Below are positions 26,701 to 38,105 of a DNA stretch of 64,000 bases, one piece after another. The notes under the pieces are model-generated. The model was given only the letters and a program-made list of their open reading frames with translations, had not been told where the DNA came from and did no database searches. The translations under genes were made by a program, and so were the position numbers. The first letter of the stretch is position 1; every line of letters begins with the position of its first letter. The DNA is from Chrysomallon squamiferum. Lineage: Eukaryota > Mollusca > Gastropoda > Neomphalida > Peltospiridae. The stretch lies in contig CM022670.1 of assembly GCA_012295275.1 (NCBI GenBank), positions 29,529,938 through 29,593,937 on the forward strand. The letters run 5' to 3'.

Positions 26701-27387
26701 TACCTTGCTGCACTCCCAAAGAAAGAGCAGGAGATGGTAATTGTGATTTCATGTGAAGATGATAAAGCAGCTTGTAAACCTGCTTTGAAAGCTGGGATTC
26801 CCATTGTCTCAGCAGAGTTTATTCTTACCGGCATCCTCAGACAGGAGCTTGATATTAAAAAATATCCTTTTATACTGATTTTATAATTATACTTTGTGCA
26901 TTTTGTTTCCTTCTTTTATAACAGCTTTTCAGATTTGTGAAAAATTTCCAAAGCTTTTTAAAAATGGTTGTTATAATATTTATCAAAGGCCTATCAAAAT
27001 TAAATATTTTACTGTGAATAAATAGCCTGATTGAGATGGATTGTCACTGATTTTCTGGTTTTATTACATACAGTCACACAATCCAAAAAATATATGTTAA
27101 ATATAAAGAATACAATGGAACATTTTCCAATATAATATGCAAATTTAAATCTGTATAAATAAAAAAGAATTATATTTGGTAGACAATTTAAATTTTAACC
27201 TGTTTTGTTTTATATATATATATATATATTATTGTTGTTGCTTGTGAGGGTTTTTCCCAAACATACATTTCTATTGTCATGTTTTATTATTTTTCAGTAT
27301 TTTATCTTAACTCATATTACTCATAAATTATTTGCTGATGCCTGTTTGGATCATGAGGGACCAAGACCAAAAAGAAGAAAAAGATAA
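14789..27387 (+). CDS. MDC1: MDC1, mediator of DNA damage checkpoint (FHA + tandem BRCT)
   Basis: There are 21 coding exons: 14789-14881, 15112-15175, 15820-15872, 16304-16396, 16593-16685, 17282-17455, 17815-17899, 18222-18281, 18620-18697, 19021-19110, 19448-19554, 20228-22133 (acceptor 20189 also in frame), 22564-22634, 23001-24083, 24376-24540, 24834-24902, 25274-25373, 25684-25839, 26325-26350, 26701-26861, 27321-27387; 1597 aa. The FHA domain spans residues about 32-130 with phosphopeptide residues Arg59, Ser73, Lys74 and Asn95 (human 58, 72, 73, 96). Thr6 lies in DQTQAI, like human Thr4 whose phosphorylated form binds the FHA domain of a partner molecule. The middle is disordered, acidic then Lys-rich, with TQxF/Y motifs at Thr280, Thr309, Thr400 and Thr926 and a TQ repeat at 468-568. 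The tandem BRCT (about 1390-1590) keeps Thr1396, Arg1431 and Lys1434, spaced exactly as human Thr1898, Arg1933 and Lys1936 that bind gamma-H2AX. It acts at chromatin around DNA double-strand breaks. Intron 14 is GC-AG and intron 20 is AT-AC. Confidence 0.93.
20639..20941 (+). repeat. In-frame NEDATQIV-type repeat of MDC1 (11 units)
   Basis: This is coding tandem repeat DNA inside MDC1 exon 12, residues about 468-568. Eleven units of 9-10 residues follow a pattern N-E-D-(A/D/P)-T-Q-(I/V)-(V/I)-G. Units 2-9 carry TQ, units 1 and 10 carry TE in its place, and unit 11 has NQ. The variation is mainly at the residue before Thr and at the linker. TQ is the ATM/ATR/DNA-PK consensus, and the acidic residues before Thr could also suit CK2. 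Synonymous differences between units show it is not a very recent amplification. Confidence 0.93.
24084..24375 (+). other. GC-AG intron in MDC1
   Basis: The donor reads CAG followed by gcaagt, which is the strong consensus for GC-AG introns with C in place of the donor T. The acceptor is a T-rich tract ending ttcag. Without splicing the frame runs 21 codons into a CA/GT-repeat-like stretch and stops. With splicing it continues in phase 0 into the segment leading to BRCT1. Confidence 0.88.
26862..27320 (+). other. U12-type AT-AC intron in MDC1
   Basis: The donor is ATATCCTTTT, a perfect U12 AT-AC donor. The 3' end is TATCTTAAC (27303-27311, 7 of 9 to the U12 branch consensus with the core CTTAAC intact), then nine bases ending in AC. 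Splicing joins AA to T (phase 2) and gives a C-terminus LDIKNHKLFADACL ending in a basic tail. Exon 20 has no usable GT or GC donor before its in-frame stop, so a conventional intron is not available. Confidence 0.85.
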
Positions 27388-29252
27388 TCACAAGTTTTTT
27401 AATTTTAGACTGAAATATAAATGCGCAGATCTATTTCACTGTTAAAAAAATGCCTAATTATTAAAAGAAAATATATATATATGAAATCTGATCTTTTAGT
27501 GAAGTGAAATCAGTATAAATAATTGTTTTTTTATATATTACCTTTGGGGACTTTTATTCCTGATTTTTTTAGTCTCATTTTTCATTATGTAGATGATCTC
27601 CAAAACATTTAACAGAAAATATATGTAACTTTGTCTCCTCGCTAAGCAGGAATTTCTGAGTTTTGACAAATTTTTATATATTTCAAAATAGAAAATTTAT
27701 ATAAGATTCACATATTTTTGTTAGAACTTTTTATATGAATTCATGGTGTAAAGAATGTTACATTTTATAAGATATCATTATACTTAACCATTAGGTTTCC
27801 AAACAGTGTTAAATAAAATAAAATATGTACTATTCATTTTAAAATGAAGCTATTCAACATGATTTCTTTCAGTATCTAGAATTGTTTTCTTTCTTTTTTT
27901 TTTTTTTTTTGAGTAATGGAATATTTTAATAGGACAGTCATTAAGACTGATTTTTATGTATAAAAACTATTATTGTTTTGGGGTTTTTTCTCTGTGAAAC
28001 TGATAATAATATTTCATGTCTTTCATAAATGTTCAGATCATTGCATAGTGAATAAAATAAATTTCAAAAGTATAACATTATTTAATTTTGTTTTGTTGTT
28101 TTAGCTGTAAGTTGGCCAGCTTCTAATCTAAAATGATATGGTATTTTATACATAGTTAATTACCAAATGATGACAAAGGAAATTCATTGCTCCCTTCTGA
28201 AGAATTTTTTGCTGAAGGTATCTTTTATGTGCAGAATTCAATTGGCATATAATCTGTGAGAATAAAACAGTCATAAATGATAGACAGCAAATTAAAGAAT
28301 TGAGGAATTTTTATTCATGACCTATCATTAATTTGTGTAATAGATAACAATAGAAACTCAAAGCACACTTGTTAGTACAGTCATTCATATGTGAAAAATA
28401 CATCAATATTTATTTTATTTTATATAAAAGATGTATAACTTCCTATTTAAAAATGGACTGAAATCCAAAGAAATGTATTCTAAACCATGCACATATTAAG
28501 CACAAACTAGATAAAGTACTGAATAATTAATAGACAAAAAAATACATTTTGACCAAATTCAATTACTCAAGAATGTATTTTCTACAAGCATTGTGTAATG
28601 CTCTTGACAAAAAAGAAAATATTCTGAAGTTTAAATAGTGTTTTAATGCTCTTGACAGAAAACAAAATATATATTCAAAAGTTTAAATAGTGTCACTAAA
28701 TATGTATATAACAGACCAAAACTACATGCAAATATGAACTTAAAATTAAATCACAGAACAAAATATTTTTATTGGAATTTATTAACAAATATTCAAGTTG
28801 TTTATAGAAAGAGTAGTAAAATAATGTATCCACTAAATAAAAATTAAATTTAAATATCCATCAAATAAAATAATTGCTGTTTTCACAAAGTAAGCTGTAA
28901 CGTAAAATACCAAATTTATGAATAATCAGCATCAGAAATCAAAACTATTACATTCAAAATCGATCAGGAATTATAAAGTTTTTTTTTTTTTTTTTTTTTT
29001 TTTTATAGATGTTTTCATTTCAGTTTATTTTTATTTCCACTATTGTTTTGTTATAAAGCCCACAGAGATATCAACATAATATTTATTTTTATATTTTGCT
29101 GATTATTTTTTAAAACATTTATTTATTATTATTAATTTTAATTTATAACAGTTTTAGGTGTGAAATGTGGACTTTGTGATCACGATTACGTTCTCGTTGT
29201 GCATGGACATTAAACATTTATTTTGGTAGAAACTACAATCAAAGAAGAAATA
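27388..29252. other. MDC1-POLE4 intergenic region
   Basis: It contains the MDC1 3'UTR (AATAAA-like hexamers near 27815-27825) and the POLE4 promoter and 5'UTR. Two imperfect tandem copies of a segment of about 50 bp sharing the core AATGCTCTTGACA lie at about 28597-28692. A run of more than 20 T lies at 28979-29005. I see no coding exon. Confidence 0.5.
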
Positions 29253-31533
29253 ATGGCGGGAGAAGTGGAAACTTTAACAAAAACAACTAATGGAGATGTC
29301 GGCAAGGGGGTAAATGATGAAACTAATCAAATTGCTGGTTCTGACAAACTGATTAAGCTTCCACTTTCAAGGATCAAACATATAATCAAAAGTGATCCAG
29401 ATGTGACACTTGCAAGTCACGAAGCAGTTGTTACTCTAGCGAAAGCTGCTGTGAGCATTTTTTGTAGTTGTTTTGGTTTTTAAAGGAAATGAAATAATAA
29501 ATAACCACAAATAATCTGATAATGCCAGATATATATGAAATAAATAAATAATAAAAATTAATAAAAAAATATATTTAAAATTCTTAGTTTCTACTTTTTA
29601 AAAATGTTTCTAAAAAGGAGTAATAATAAATTATTATATTTATGTTATTTCGTACACCCAGTACTTTATTCAGATTATACTTTAAGTTTAAAGGTATTTG
29701 AAATTTCATGGGTTAGGAGATCAGACGATATTAATTGATGCTCTGTGGATGTGTTAGAGTTGATAAAGAATGATCCGCACACCTTAACCGTTAACCAGTG
29801 CTAACAACAACAAAAAAAAAATAAAATAAAAAAAATTAATGTGATACACTCAGTGATGATTAATATTAGTAGTAACTGGTATGATGATTTTTTAAAATGT
29901 TATTTCTAATTATTATTTTCAGGAACTTTTTATACAGATCCTGTCAAAAGATGCAGTTTCAAAATCGATTACAGGCAAAAGAAAAACTATACAACGAAGA
30001 GACCTTGGTAAAATTTTGAATTTTGAAATACAGTTGTACCTTGACTTACAAGTTTAAATTGTTCCATGACCGAGCTCGTATCTCAATTTGCTCATATATC
30101 AAATCAATTTTACCAAATGAAATTAAATGAAATAACATTAATCCGTTCCAGCCCCCCAAAACCACCCCAATTTTTTGTAATGTATTTTTAAATAAAAAGA
30201 AATGTATGTATAAAAACAAAATAAAAGAGAATGTAAAGAAATAAATGGGATTTGTAAAGTGTACAGGGTTAGGGTTTCTCCATCTTTTCGTGGACAGAGG
30301 TCCACAGCATAGATATTATTTTAATGCCCTTGGCTGGAGTTACAGCCTTTATCGACTTGTACTGCTTCAGTATGGTACATATCGTAAAAAATAGTACCCT
30401 CATACTGCCTGGCCAACTTGACTACACACACCTCACTCATGTTTTTCTATGATTTCATTCTTTAATTCAATGGACATCATCCACTTCTTCGTCTCAGCAC
30501 TATCCTTTGCATTCACTTTCTTAGTATCAGTGAAAATTTGGCAAAATACTGCACATCACAACAGAGATGCTTCCATGGCAAGATAACCATGTGAAGGAAA
30601 CGAGTAAGATGTGAGGTGCTGAGTGGATGTTGTGTTGTTTGTTGCACCAACTAGCAGCAGGGTTTCTGAAGCTCACTTGTAACTTGGATTTTGGCTCGCA
30701 ATTCAAAGCAAAAAATCAACTGGGCAACTGCTCATAACTTGAAAAACTCATAAGTTGGAGCACTCGTAACTCAAGGTACCACTGTACATTTAATATTTGC
30801 ACATTTATTAATATTAATACCAATGAACTATTATATATATGATCATTGTTAATAATAAGTATACTGAATATTTCTCTTCTCATGTTTCGCTGGTTAAATA
30901 TAAGCTGAAATATAGTACTGATGGTAATAATGTATACAGTAAAATTTATTTTCAGATATACTAGAAACATTTCTTAATTTTTTATAAAACTACATGATCA
31001 AAACCAGAATCTGAAATAAATTTGTTGTTGAATTTCAATATTTATTGAGCAAATGTATTGAAGTTGCATGATTTATTATTTTTTGTTTTTCTGTTTCAGA
31101 TATTGTCTTAGATACTAGGGATTGCTATGCTTTTCTTGAAGGTAACAAGTATTTATTTTCAGACTAAAAAAAACATTTTTTTCTTCTTTTCTTCAAAATA
31201 TTTTCTTGAGGTTAGATAGGAATAATGTTAATGAAAAACCAAGTTTGTTTCATTTGTGTTTAGAGATTTTGCTTAGAGAAATTGTTCTTCATTTTTGTTT
31301 TTCATAAACTACACAAATGAAAAGTTATTATATAAAATTTAAAGAGTACTGAAGAAAAATACAGAAACTTTTTTTTTCATTTTCTGTATTTGTAGAGTTC
31401 ATTTATATGTATATATGGGGGGGGGGGCCTATGAATAATTATAATTTGATATATTAATGTTTAATTCACTATGCCCTGATTCATTAGAACTAATTTATTT
31501 TCTTTTGTCTCCCTAGGAACACTTGACACCTGA
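29253..31533 (+). CDS. POLE4: DNA polymerase epsilon subunit 4 (histone fold)
   Basis: Coding exons are 29253-29450, 29923-30007, 31100-31141 and 31517-31533; 113 aa against 117 in human. Start ATG 29253 is the first in-frame ATG. An N-terminal acidic, low-complexity segment (residues 1-33) precedes a histone fold (about 34-108) with the POLE4 hallmarks LPLSRIKHIIKSDPDVTL, GKRKTIQRRDLD and a C-terminal YAFLEGTLD. In the family POLE4 pairs with POLE3 to form an H2A/H2B-like dimer that binds double-stranded DNA, anchors the polymerase epsilon holoenzyme and chaperones H3-H4. It follows MDC1 on the same strand 1.9 kb downstream and converges with the CCDC152-like gene (stop codons 360 bp apart). 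Intron 2 contains a 754 bp MITE. Confidence 0.95.
30031..30784 (+). mobile_element. TA-flanked MITE, copy 1 (POLE4 intron 2)
   Basis: A non-autonomous DNA transposon of 754 bp. The left end begins CAGTTGTACCTTGACTTACA, and the reverse complement of the right end begins CAGTGGTACCTTGAGTTACG, so terminal inverted repeats of about 22 bp are present. TA dinucleotides flank both sides, as expected for Tc1/mariner-type insertion. It shares most of its length with the copy at 36695. It contains no transposase frame. Confidence 0.88.
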
Positions 31534-31893
31534 ATGAAAATATGCCAAGTAAAGCAACTTAAGCGATTTCATAAATACCATCATTTAAAAAAAAAAAAAA
31601 AAAAAAAAAAGGTCTACTGACATATTGACAAAGTATCTCAGCCATATATAATTCATGAATTTGGTCACACACTCACACACTAACAGATTACTGTTTATCA
31701 AATTTCAGGAAATTTAAAAAACCTAAGACAATCAAATCTGGGTATTTTATTTATCAGTTCATTTTAAAAACATTAAATATTTACTACAGTCCAATTTCAA
31801 AAGAAGGAATGTTACCAGAAGAAACCTTATTGTACACAGTATAATATATTAAAAACATAATTTTTTTTTTTTTAAATTGGAAAATAACATCAT

Positions 31894-34803
31894 TCATTTG
31901 TATTGAGCTGATGTTGATGGGTTTTTTAGACCTGTAGAAAGTGCATTTCCTGATGTATGAAGTAACATTCTGCTCTGCAAAGTATTGATGGTTTGTTTCA
32001 GTAAACAAATCTCTTGTTCATACTCAGACTTCATATGTTGCAGTTTCTGAATGAAATAAAAAAAAATTAAAATAAAATTATATCTCACAAATTCTTTTAC
32101 CATCAGTGTCCAAAAAGATAAGATTTGTAATATTTGCTTTGTACATGTAGAATAATTCTTGTTAATACCAGTGAAACATCTCATTTCAATATCATGAACA
32201 TCAGAAGTTTTCTAGATACCTTCATCCTGTTCTGTGAAAGAATATACTTTTGAGAAATAAAGTCTTTTGATCAGATAGAGCATTCTTCTGTTGTGTATTT
32301 GGATATATATATATATACACACATATCTGCATTCTTTGGTTATAAATTTGGTAAATAGTAAAATCTTTAATCCAGTAAGCTAATATGAAGCAAAATGACC
32401 AATATTTAAGTAACCTGACCAATCTATTGTTTCATAGATGTCTGTCAACAATTTTTTTCTAAAAATATGTTTCTTTGATTTTACTGCCTTTTTGAATGAC
32501 CTAATTGGGGTTTTTTTTGTGTTTTTTTAATTGGTGTAAATGACTTTTTTTGACATTTTGTGAGTCCTGACCTTCCAAGTAGCACAGACATGAACTGACT
32601 TTATACTATAAAGCATTTGTGGTGACATTTATATACCAAAGATTCTACAAATTTAATTGTGACAAATTTTTATTCAAGTAATTAAAAATATAACTTGCCC
32701 AGTTAACAAAAATAGTTAAAACTTGTGAATGAAGTATAAAGCGCTGTAAATAAATGTTATTTCACATTTAGTTTAGAACAACTTAACTGAAGGACAGCAA
32801 GTATTTACATTCCAAATTTCACTTGTCAGTTAAGTTGGTAAATAATGCCCATAGAAACGATAAATATTTTAGTCTACTGTTTTAATATAAACAATGAACT
32901 GGGAAACTGTACATCATAGTGCAAAGAAAAGAATTATGAAGTAATGAAAATTATATAATTTAAATAAAACAATGCAATCTTTAATACAACTGTAATATAA
33001 ATATTTAAATTTATAAAGCACACCTTTCGAAATATTTCACTGTTTGCATTCTGTTGTGTCTGAGCTTTCCTTTGCTGTAGCTGAACCAGTTTGTTTTCAT
33101 ACTGAAGAAAAAAATTAGAACATGTTTATGTTTGAAATGTGCTTATAATCAAGTTTATATACCTACAAATGAATGTATTAATAGATATAAAGTATGGAAA
33201 AATAACAAGACTGTTTTATGACGTTTTGTTCATAGGAATGTTAAAAACAGAACATAGTAACTTAACAGTAATTAGTTCAGTCCATCATGTTTTATTTATG
33301 TTCACGCTGCCAATGGATATGTGGATAAATTTAAAGCTCAAAATGAAGACTCCAGTTTTGTTTCCTATATCTAACAAAAATTCTGAAGTATTCAACATAG
33401 GTATCCTTTTAATTATCACGTATTGTGACATTGACCAAATGGTATTATAATTCATATAAACTCTTATTTCTGTCAGAGGAAATATAAGTGCCAATTTTTT
33501 AATTATTTTTTTAGTGATTTTAATTTTTTAAAAATAATTTTAAAAGATAAGTAAATATTTCTCTATTCTGAATTAAAGTAACTGCAAAAAAAAAGAATAA
33601 AAAAATATTTGTATTTATTTATTTTCTTACAGTCATTGATAATTTAGTCAGTTCAGATTCTTTAAGCTTCTCATTTTCAGTTATTTTGTTTTGTAATTCC
33701 GATATATATTTTTCCTTATCTGCAAGTTGTTTTTCCATAAGATGTTTTTCAAATTCATCTGAAAATAAAAATAAAAATAATTTGATGCCTTCAGAAATAT
33801 ATTTTGAAAACATTTATTTATATATATATTTTTTAAAAGCTTCATGTTCAATTTTATTTTTAATTTTGTAAAAAATAACAATACTGTCCAGATACATTTT
33901 AAAATTATTAGGATGTAAACTGCAAGTACTGATGATATTAATTTGTTCAGTACATTTCCATAGTAATGATTTTGTACATTATATAACCTAGTCTTGAAAA
34001 TGTGTGGTTCTACGTAAAAGTAATTATTATTTAGACAAGATATTTGGATTTTATATATTTTAACATTAAAATGTAGAATCTAAATGTAGTTTAAAAAAAA
34101 GTCTATAGAATAAAACAATTAGCCAACATTCAGTTTTCATTTTTTCATTCATTCTTTCATAATCTTCTTCTAAAGTTCTTTTCAGTTCTTCTTGTTCTTT
34201 TTTGTGGTTACAGTCAACATCTTGGAGTTTCTAGAAATAAGTATCAGAATCAGTGTTTGAAATCCTAACTTGATCAAAAAAATAATTTTTGAATAAAAGA
34301 GGATGCATAGGAAATGTGGTGTTTTTTTCACCTCTACCAGTAAACTGACCAATACATATGACTTTAGATAAATCACTCCATGATTGTTATGATTCTGAAG
34401 TTCTAGAAATACATTTTGAAGCTGATTTTCAGTTATAACATAATGTTTAAAATTAAGAATCTGAACAATAAATAAATTTAAAAATCAAAATTCTTTTCTC
34501 TTATCTATTTTACACATCAGTTTTATTACGCATAAATCAGAAGTTATAAAAATTTGGAACTGCACATGGACCTTATAATGACTTTTTGAATGTTTGTATA
34601 CATGTGTTTTTTATATATGTGTGTGTGTGTGTGTGCACATATTTTTCTTAAAAATTACTTACTCTATTCAGCATTTCTATATCTGTTTCTTTTGTTTTCA
34701 TATCCAATTTAAGAATTTGATATTGATCTATAAAAATAAACATATTTGTTTCTTTAAATTACACTTTCTAGGTTTTTGTCTATCTTGAGTAAATAATTTA
34801 CAA

Positions 34804-34869
<66 letters not shown>

Positions 34870-35812
34870 AATAAATGAAATAGTTTTTGAATTCAAATAT
34901 TTGATGTAAAAAAAAGTTTTATTTTTGATATACATATATATATATATTATTATTATTATTTTATTTTATTTTTTGTGAATTCATTTATGTTTTAAAAATA
35001 AACAATGTTTAATTATTGTGAACATATTACCTTCCAAATTTGCCAGTTTGTTAACCATTTCATGGAACTTGTCTACCATCTTGTGCAGCATTTTTATTTC
35101 TGCAATTTTTAACACTATTTAAATCTAACCATTTAAAAAAAAAAAAAAAAAAAAAATTATAATAAATATTAAATTAATTTTTAAAGGAGCATACGAATCA
35201 GATCATAAATCTGAAAATCATTTAATCATTTAATGTACTTCAACTACTAAACGAAATTTTACCTTAAAAGTAACTAAAATTGGCAAAATATTTTCATTAA
35301 ATAACAGTGGTGACCTTTCCAAATGAGAAACTTAATTCTTTGTCAAATGTACATTAACATATATCAGTACTGATATTTATAAACACACAGACATTACCAT
35401 TCTGGAGTTTTTCATTTGATTTTAATAATAATTCTTTTTCTGTTCTTTCTTGTTTTAAATCATTGACAAGAATTGACTTTTCTTTGGCTAGTACTTGATA
35501 TTTCTGAAACGAGGTAAAATGATTTGTTAAAATAATATTTAACAAATTAATTAGCTGTCAGATATAAACTTTATTTTATGTCATCATTACGATTACCACG
35601 TAATATTATTACTGTATCAGTCATGTAATGGTTTCTTTTTAGAATTTTAAGGGATTTAAGGGTTTAATCCGTTTCTCAGATAAAAATTCATAACTGAATA
35701 ACAGAAAATTCAGTTTGTTAACAAATTTATATGATACATTGTTCCAGTTATCAAATGCTTCAACAAGATGTTCTGGGTTTCTGGATTCATTCGTTTTTAG
35801 CGGGATTGACAT
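31894..35812 (-). CDS. CCDC152: CCDC152-like coiled-coil protein
   Basis: Coding exons on the minus strand, 5' to 3': 35812-35738, 35503-35398, 35099-35031, 34727-34663, 34230-34128, 33758-33631, 33101-33024, 32046-31894. All junction phases agree and they sum to 258 aa. Nearly the whole protein from about residue 20 to 235 is predicted coiled coil by eye (heptad Leu/Ile/Met with dense Glu and Lys). The C-terminal segment IFRKKLQHMKSEYEQEI followed by LLKQTINTLQ resembles what I recall of vertebrate CCDC152, and the total length is almost the same (254 aa in human). The function of CCDC152 is not established; a human copy has been described as a translational regulator overlapping SELENOP, but nothing here bears on that. 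The exon 5 donor (gttggc) is weak. The start ATG is inferred and lies 220 bp from that of LIG4 in divergent orientation. Confidence 0.72.
34804..34861. repeat. (AAT)n microsatellite
   Basis: About 58 bp of pure ATA/AAT triplet repeat in an intron of the CCDC152-like gene, followed by an AAAT tetranucleotide run. Confidence 0.95.
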
Positions 35813-36032
35813 TTTATTTGTTTCAAAATATCGTCTGTTAGTAAAAACAAGGGGAGATTACTTCGATTTATTATTTATGGATTCTTTAATATGGAGAAAA
35901 TATATTAATGAAGTTTATAAATTACCAAAGTTCATTTGCGAAAACTTTGCTACTTCAGATGTATTGTTTACATGTTTATTTTATTTATTATTATTTTTTT
36001 TTTTAGAATGTCAACAGTAATCATATAATGAC
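35813..36032. promoter_or_regulatory. Divergent CCDC152-like / LIG4 promoter
   Basis: Only 220 bp separate the two start codons, so the genes must share a compact bidirectional promoter unless one has an undetected upstream exon. A T-rich tract ending in AG (about 35983-36006) just before the LIG4 start could be a splice acceptor of a non-coding first exon, which would place the LIG4 transcription start further upstream, over the other gene. Confidence 0.5.
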
Positions 36033-38073
36033 ATGAAGGCGATGAAGCCGACAGTGGCGTCCTCAGTTTCCTTTACTGAACTCTGTGGTTTACTGGAAAA
36101 AATTTCTAAAATATCTGGAACTGACAAAAAGAAAAGAGTACTGAATGATTTTGTTCAGAAGTGGAGAGATTTTCATGAAGAATTGCACTTAAAATCCAGT
36201 GAAACGGTATGTATTTTTTCATCGTTTTGATCCAATCTGACGGATGATGAGAGGAGTTTAACTCGCTGATGTGTGACGCTGTTTTTGTAAATTAGGTGCT
36301 ACTAAAAGTACCAAGGAGTGTGTCATGCTTTTCTATCCTAGAAAGTATATTAATATTTCTTGTTACAAGCTGATAACAGTAATCATGCAGTGGCAGTTGA
36401 ACCTTGAACAAAAATTAACTTGCTAATCAGAGCAAGCTGTTGTGAAGCACGCCCTGTGGCAGTTTCTGGTTTGCCCTTTTGAACTTAGTTATTACAAACA
36501 TATTAATAACATGCCTGGTTCAGTGGTTACGATCATCATCATCATGCCATTATATATAATTTATTTATAAAACATTTAGATGTAATTGGCTATGATGACT
36601 TTTCATAAACAATTCATTTGGATAAGGTCTAATTCTAATTTTGAAAAAATGTTTATTTGTTTATTTATTTATTTTTGACTAATATCTTTATATACAGTGG
36701 TACTTTGACTTACAAGTTTAATTCATTCCGTCCCAAGCTCGTATCTCAATTTGCTCATATAAATCAATTTTCCCAACTGAAATTAATTGAAATACCATTA
36801 ATCAGTTCCAGACCCTCCAAAACACCCAATTTTTTAAATTGTTTTTTTATGTATAGTGCTTTTAAACAAGAAAAATGTACTTATAGATGACAAATATTGT
36901 ATAAAAAAACAAAATAAAAGAGACAGCAATGAAAAAAACTGGTATTGTAAAGTGTATTTATCTTGGAAATCAGACAAATTATTTTAACCCCTTTGGCTGA
37001 CTTATCATAGTAGTACCATGCTCGTAATGCCCAGTCGAGTTGACAACATGCATCCCTCGCTCATGTTTTTCTTTAAATTCAAGCTTTAATTCAGTGGAAT
37101 TATCTGCTTCTTCTCAGCACTATCTTTTGCACTCACTTTCTTACAATCCATGATCATAAAAAGAAATTTGGCAAAATGCTGCACAAAACAGGAGCACAAG
37201 GCAACGGAGATGCTTCCATGGGGAGGTAACCAACTGAAGTTCACAAGTGACACGTGGGATATTGGCCACATGTTATGTTATTCATTGCGCCAACTTGCAG
37301 CAGTGTATCTGAAGCTCACTCGTAATTTGGATTTTGGCTTGCACTCAAAGCAAAAAATCGACCAGTCGACTGCTCTTAACTCGAAAAATTCATAAGTTGA
37401 GGCACTCATAAATCGAGGTACCACTGTATATTTAAATACTAAATTAATTTGTCATTTACAGATTAAAGGCTTTAGTGAAAATATTTGTCATCGGTTTTAA
37501 TTATTGAAAGTCAGTAAGATATCAACAGAATTATGATATATGTATGAATATGGTTTCCCTTTATTTATATATCAGAATGTCATTTTCATCTTTTTACTTT
37601 TTTCAGACTGATTCCTTTTATCCGGCTATGAGATTACTTCTGCCACATTTGGATAAAGAAAGGTTGGCCTATGGAATTAAAGAGGTTAGAAAATCAGTTT
37701 ACAAAATGAGCATATATATATAAAATTTATATTTTATTTCCTTCTTTTTTTTGTGGTGTTTGTAGGTTTTTTGAATAAATTAATATTAAAAAAACAGTTG
37801 CACTTATAACTATACCAGTTTTGATAATGTAAAAAAAAATATATTATAAAGTATCTATATAATTTATATGTTTTCTAAATCAGAATAATTTAAATAAAAA
37901 AGGAAAAATTGTAAATAATAAGAATGTTTAATTTCAGCACATGCTTGCAAAACTGATGATAGAAGTCCTATGTTTGGGAAAAGATAGCCCTGATGCAACA
38001 CGGCTTCTTAACTACAAATCACCCAAAAACACCAGAGGAGTAATTGATTTCATTTTATGTTATGTTCTTTATT

Positions 38074-38105
<32 letters not shown>

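Noticed and set aside
27298-27320. Conventional acceptor (ttttcag) starting the last MDC1 exon at TATTTTATC
   Set aside because: It is in a possible phase, but exon 20 has no GT or GC donor in phase 0 to pair with it, and the bases after it form the U12 branch site of the better AT-AC solution.
33403-33412. U12-like donor GTATCCTTTT on the plus strand
   Set aside because: It lies in an intron of a minus-strand gene, with no plus-strand exon beside it and no matching 3' end.
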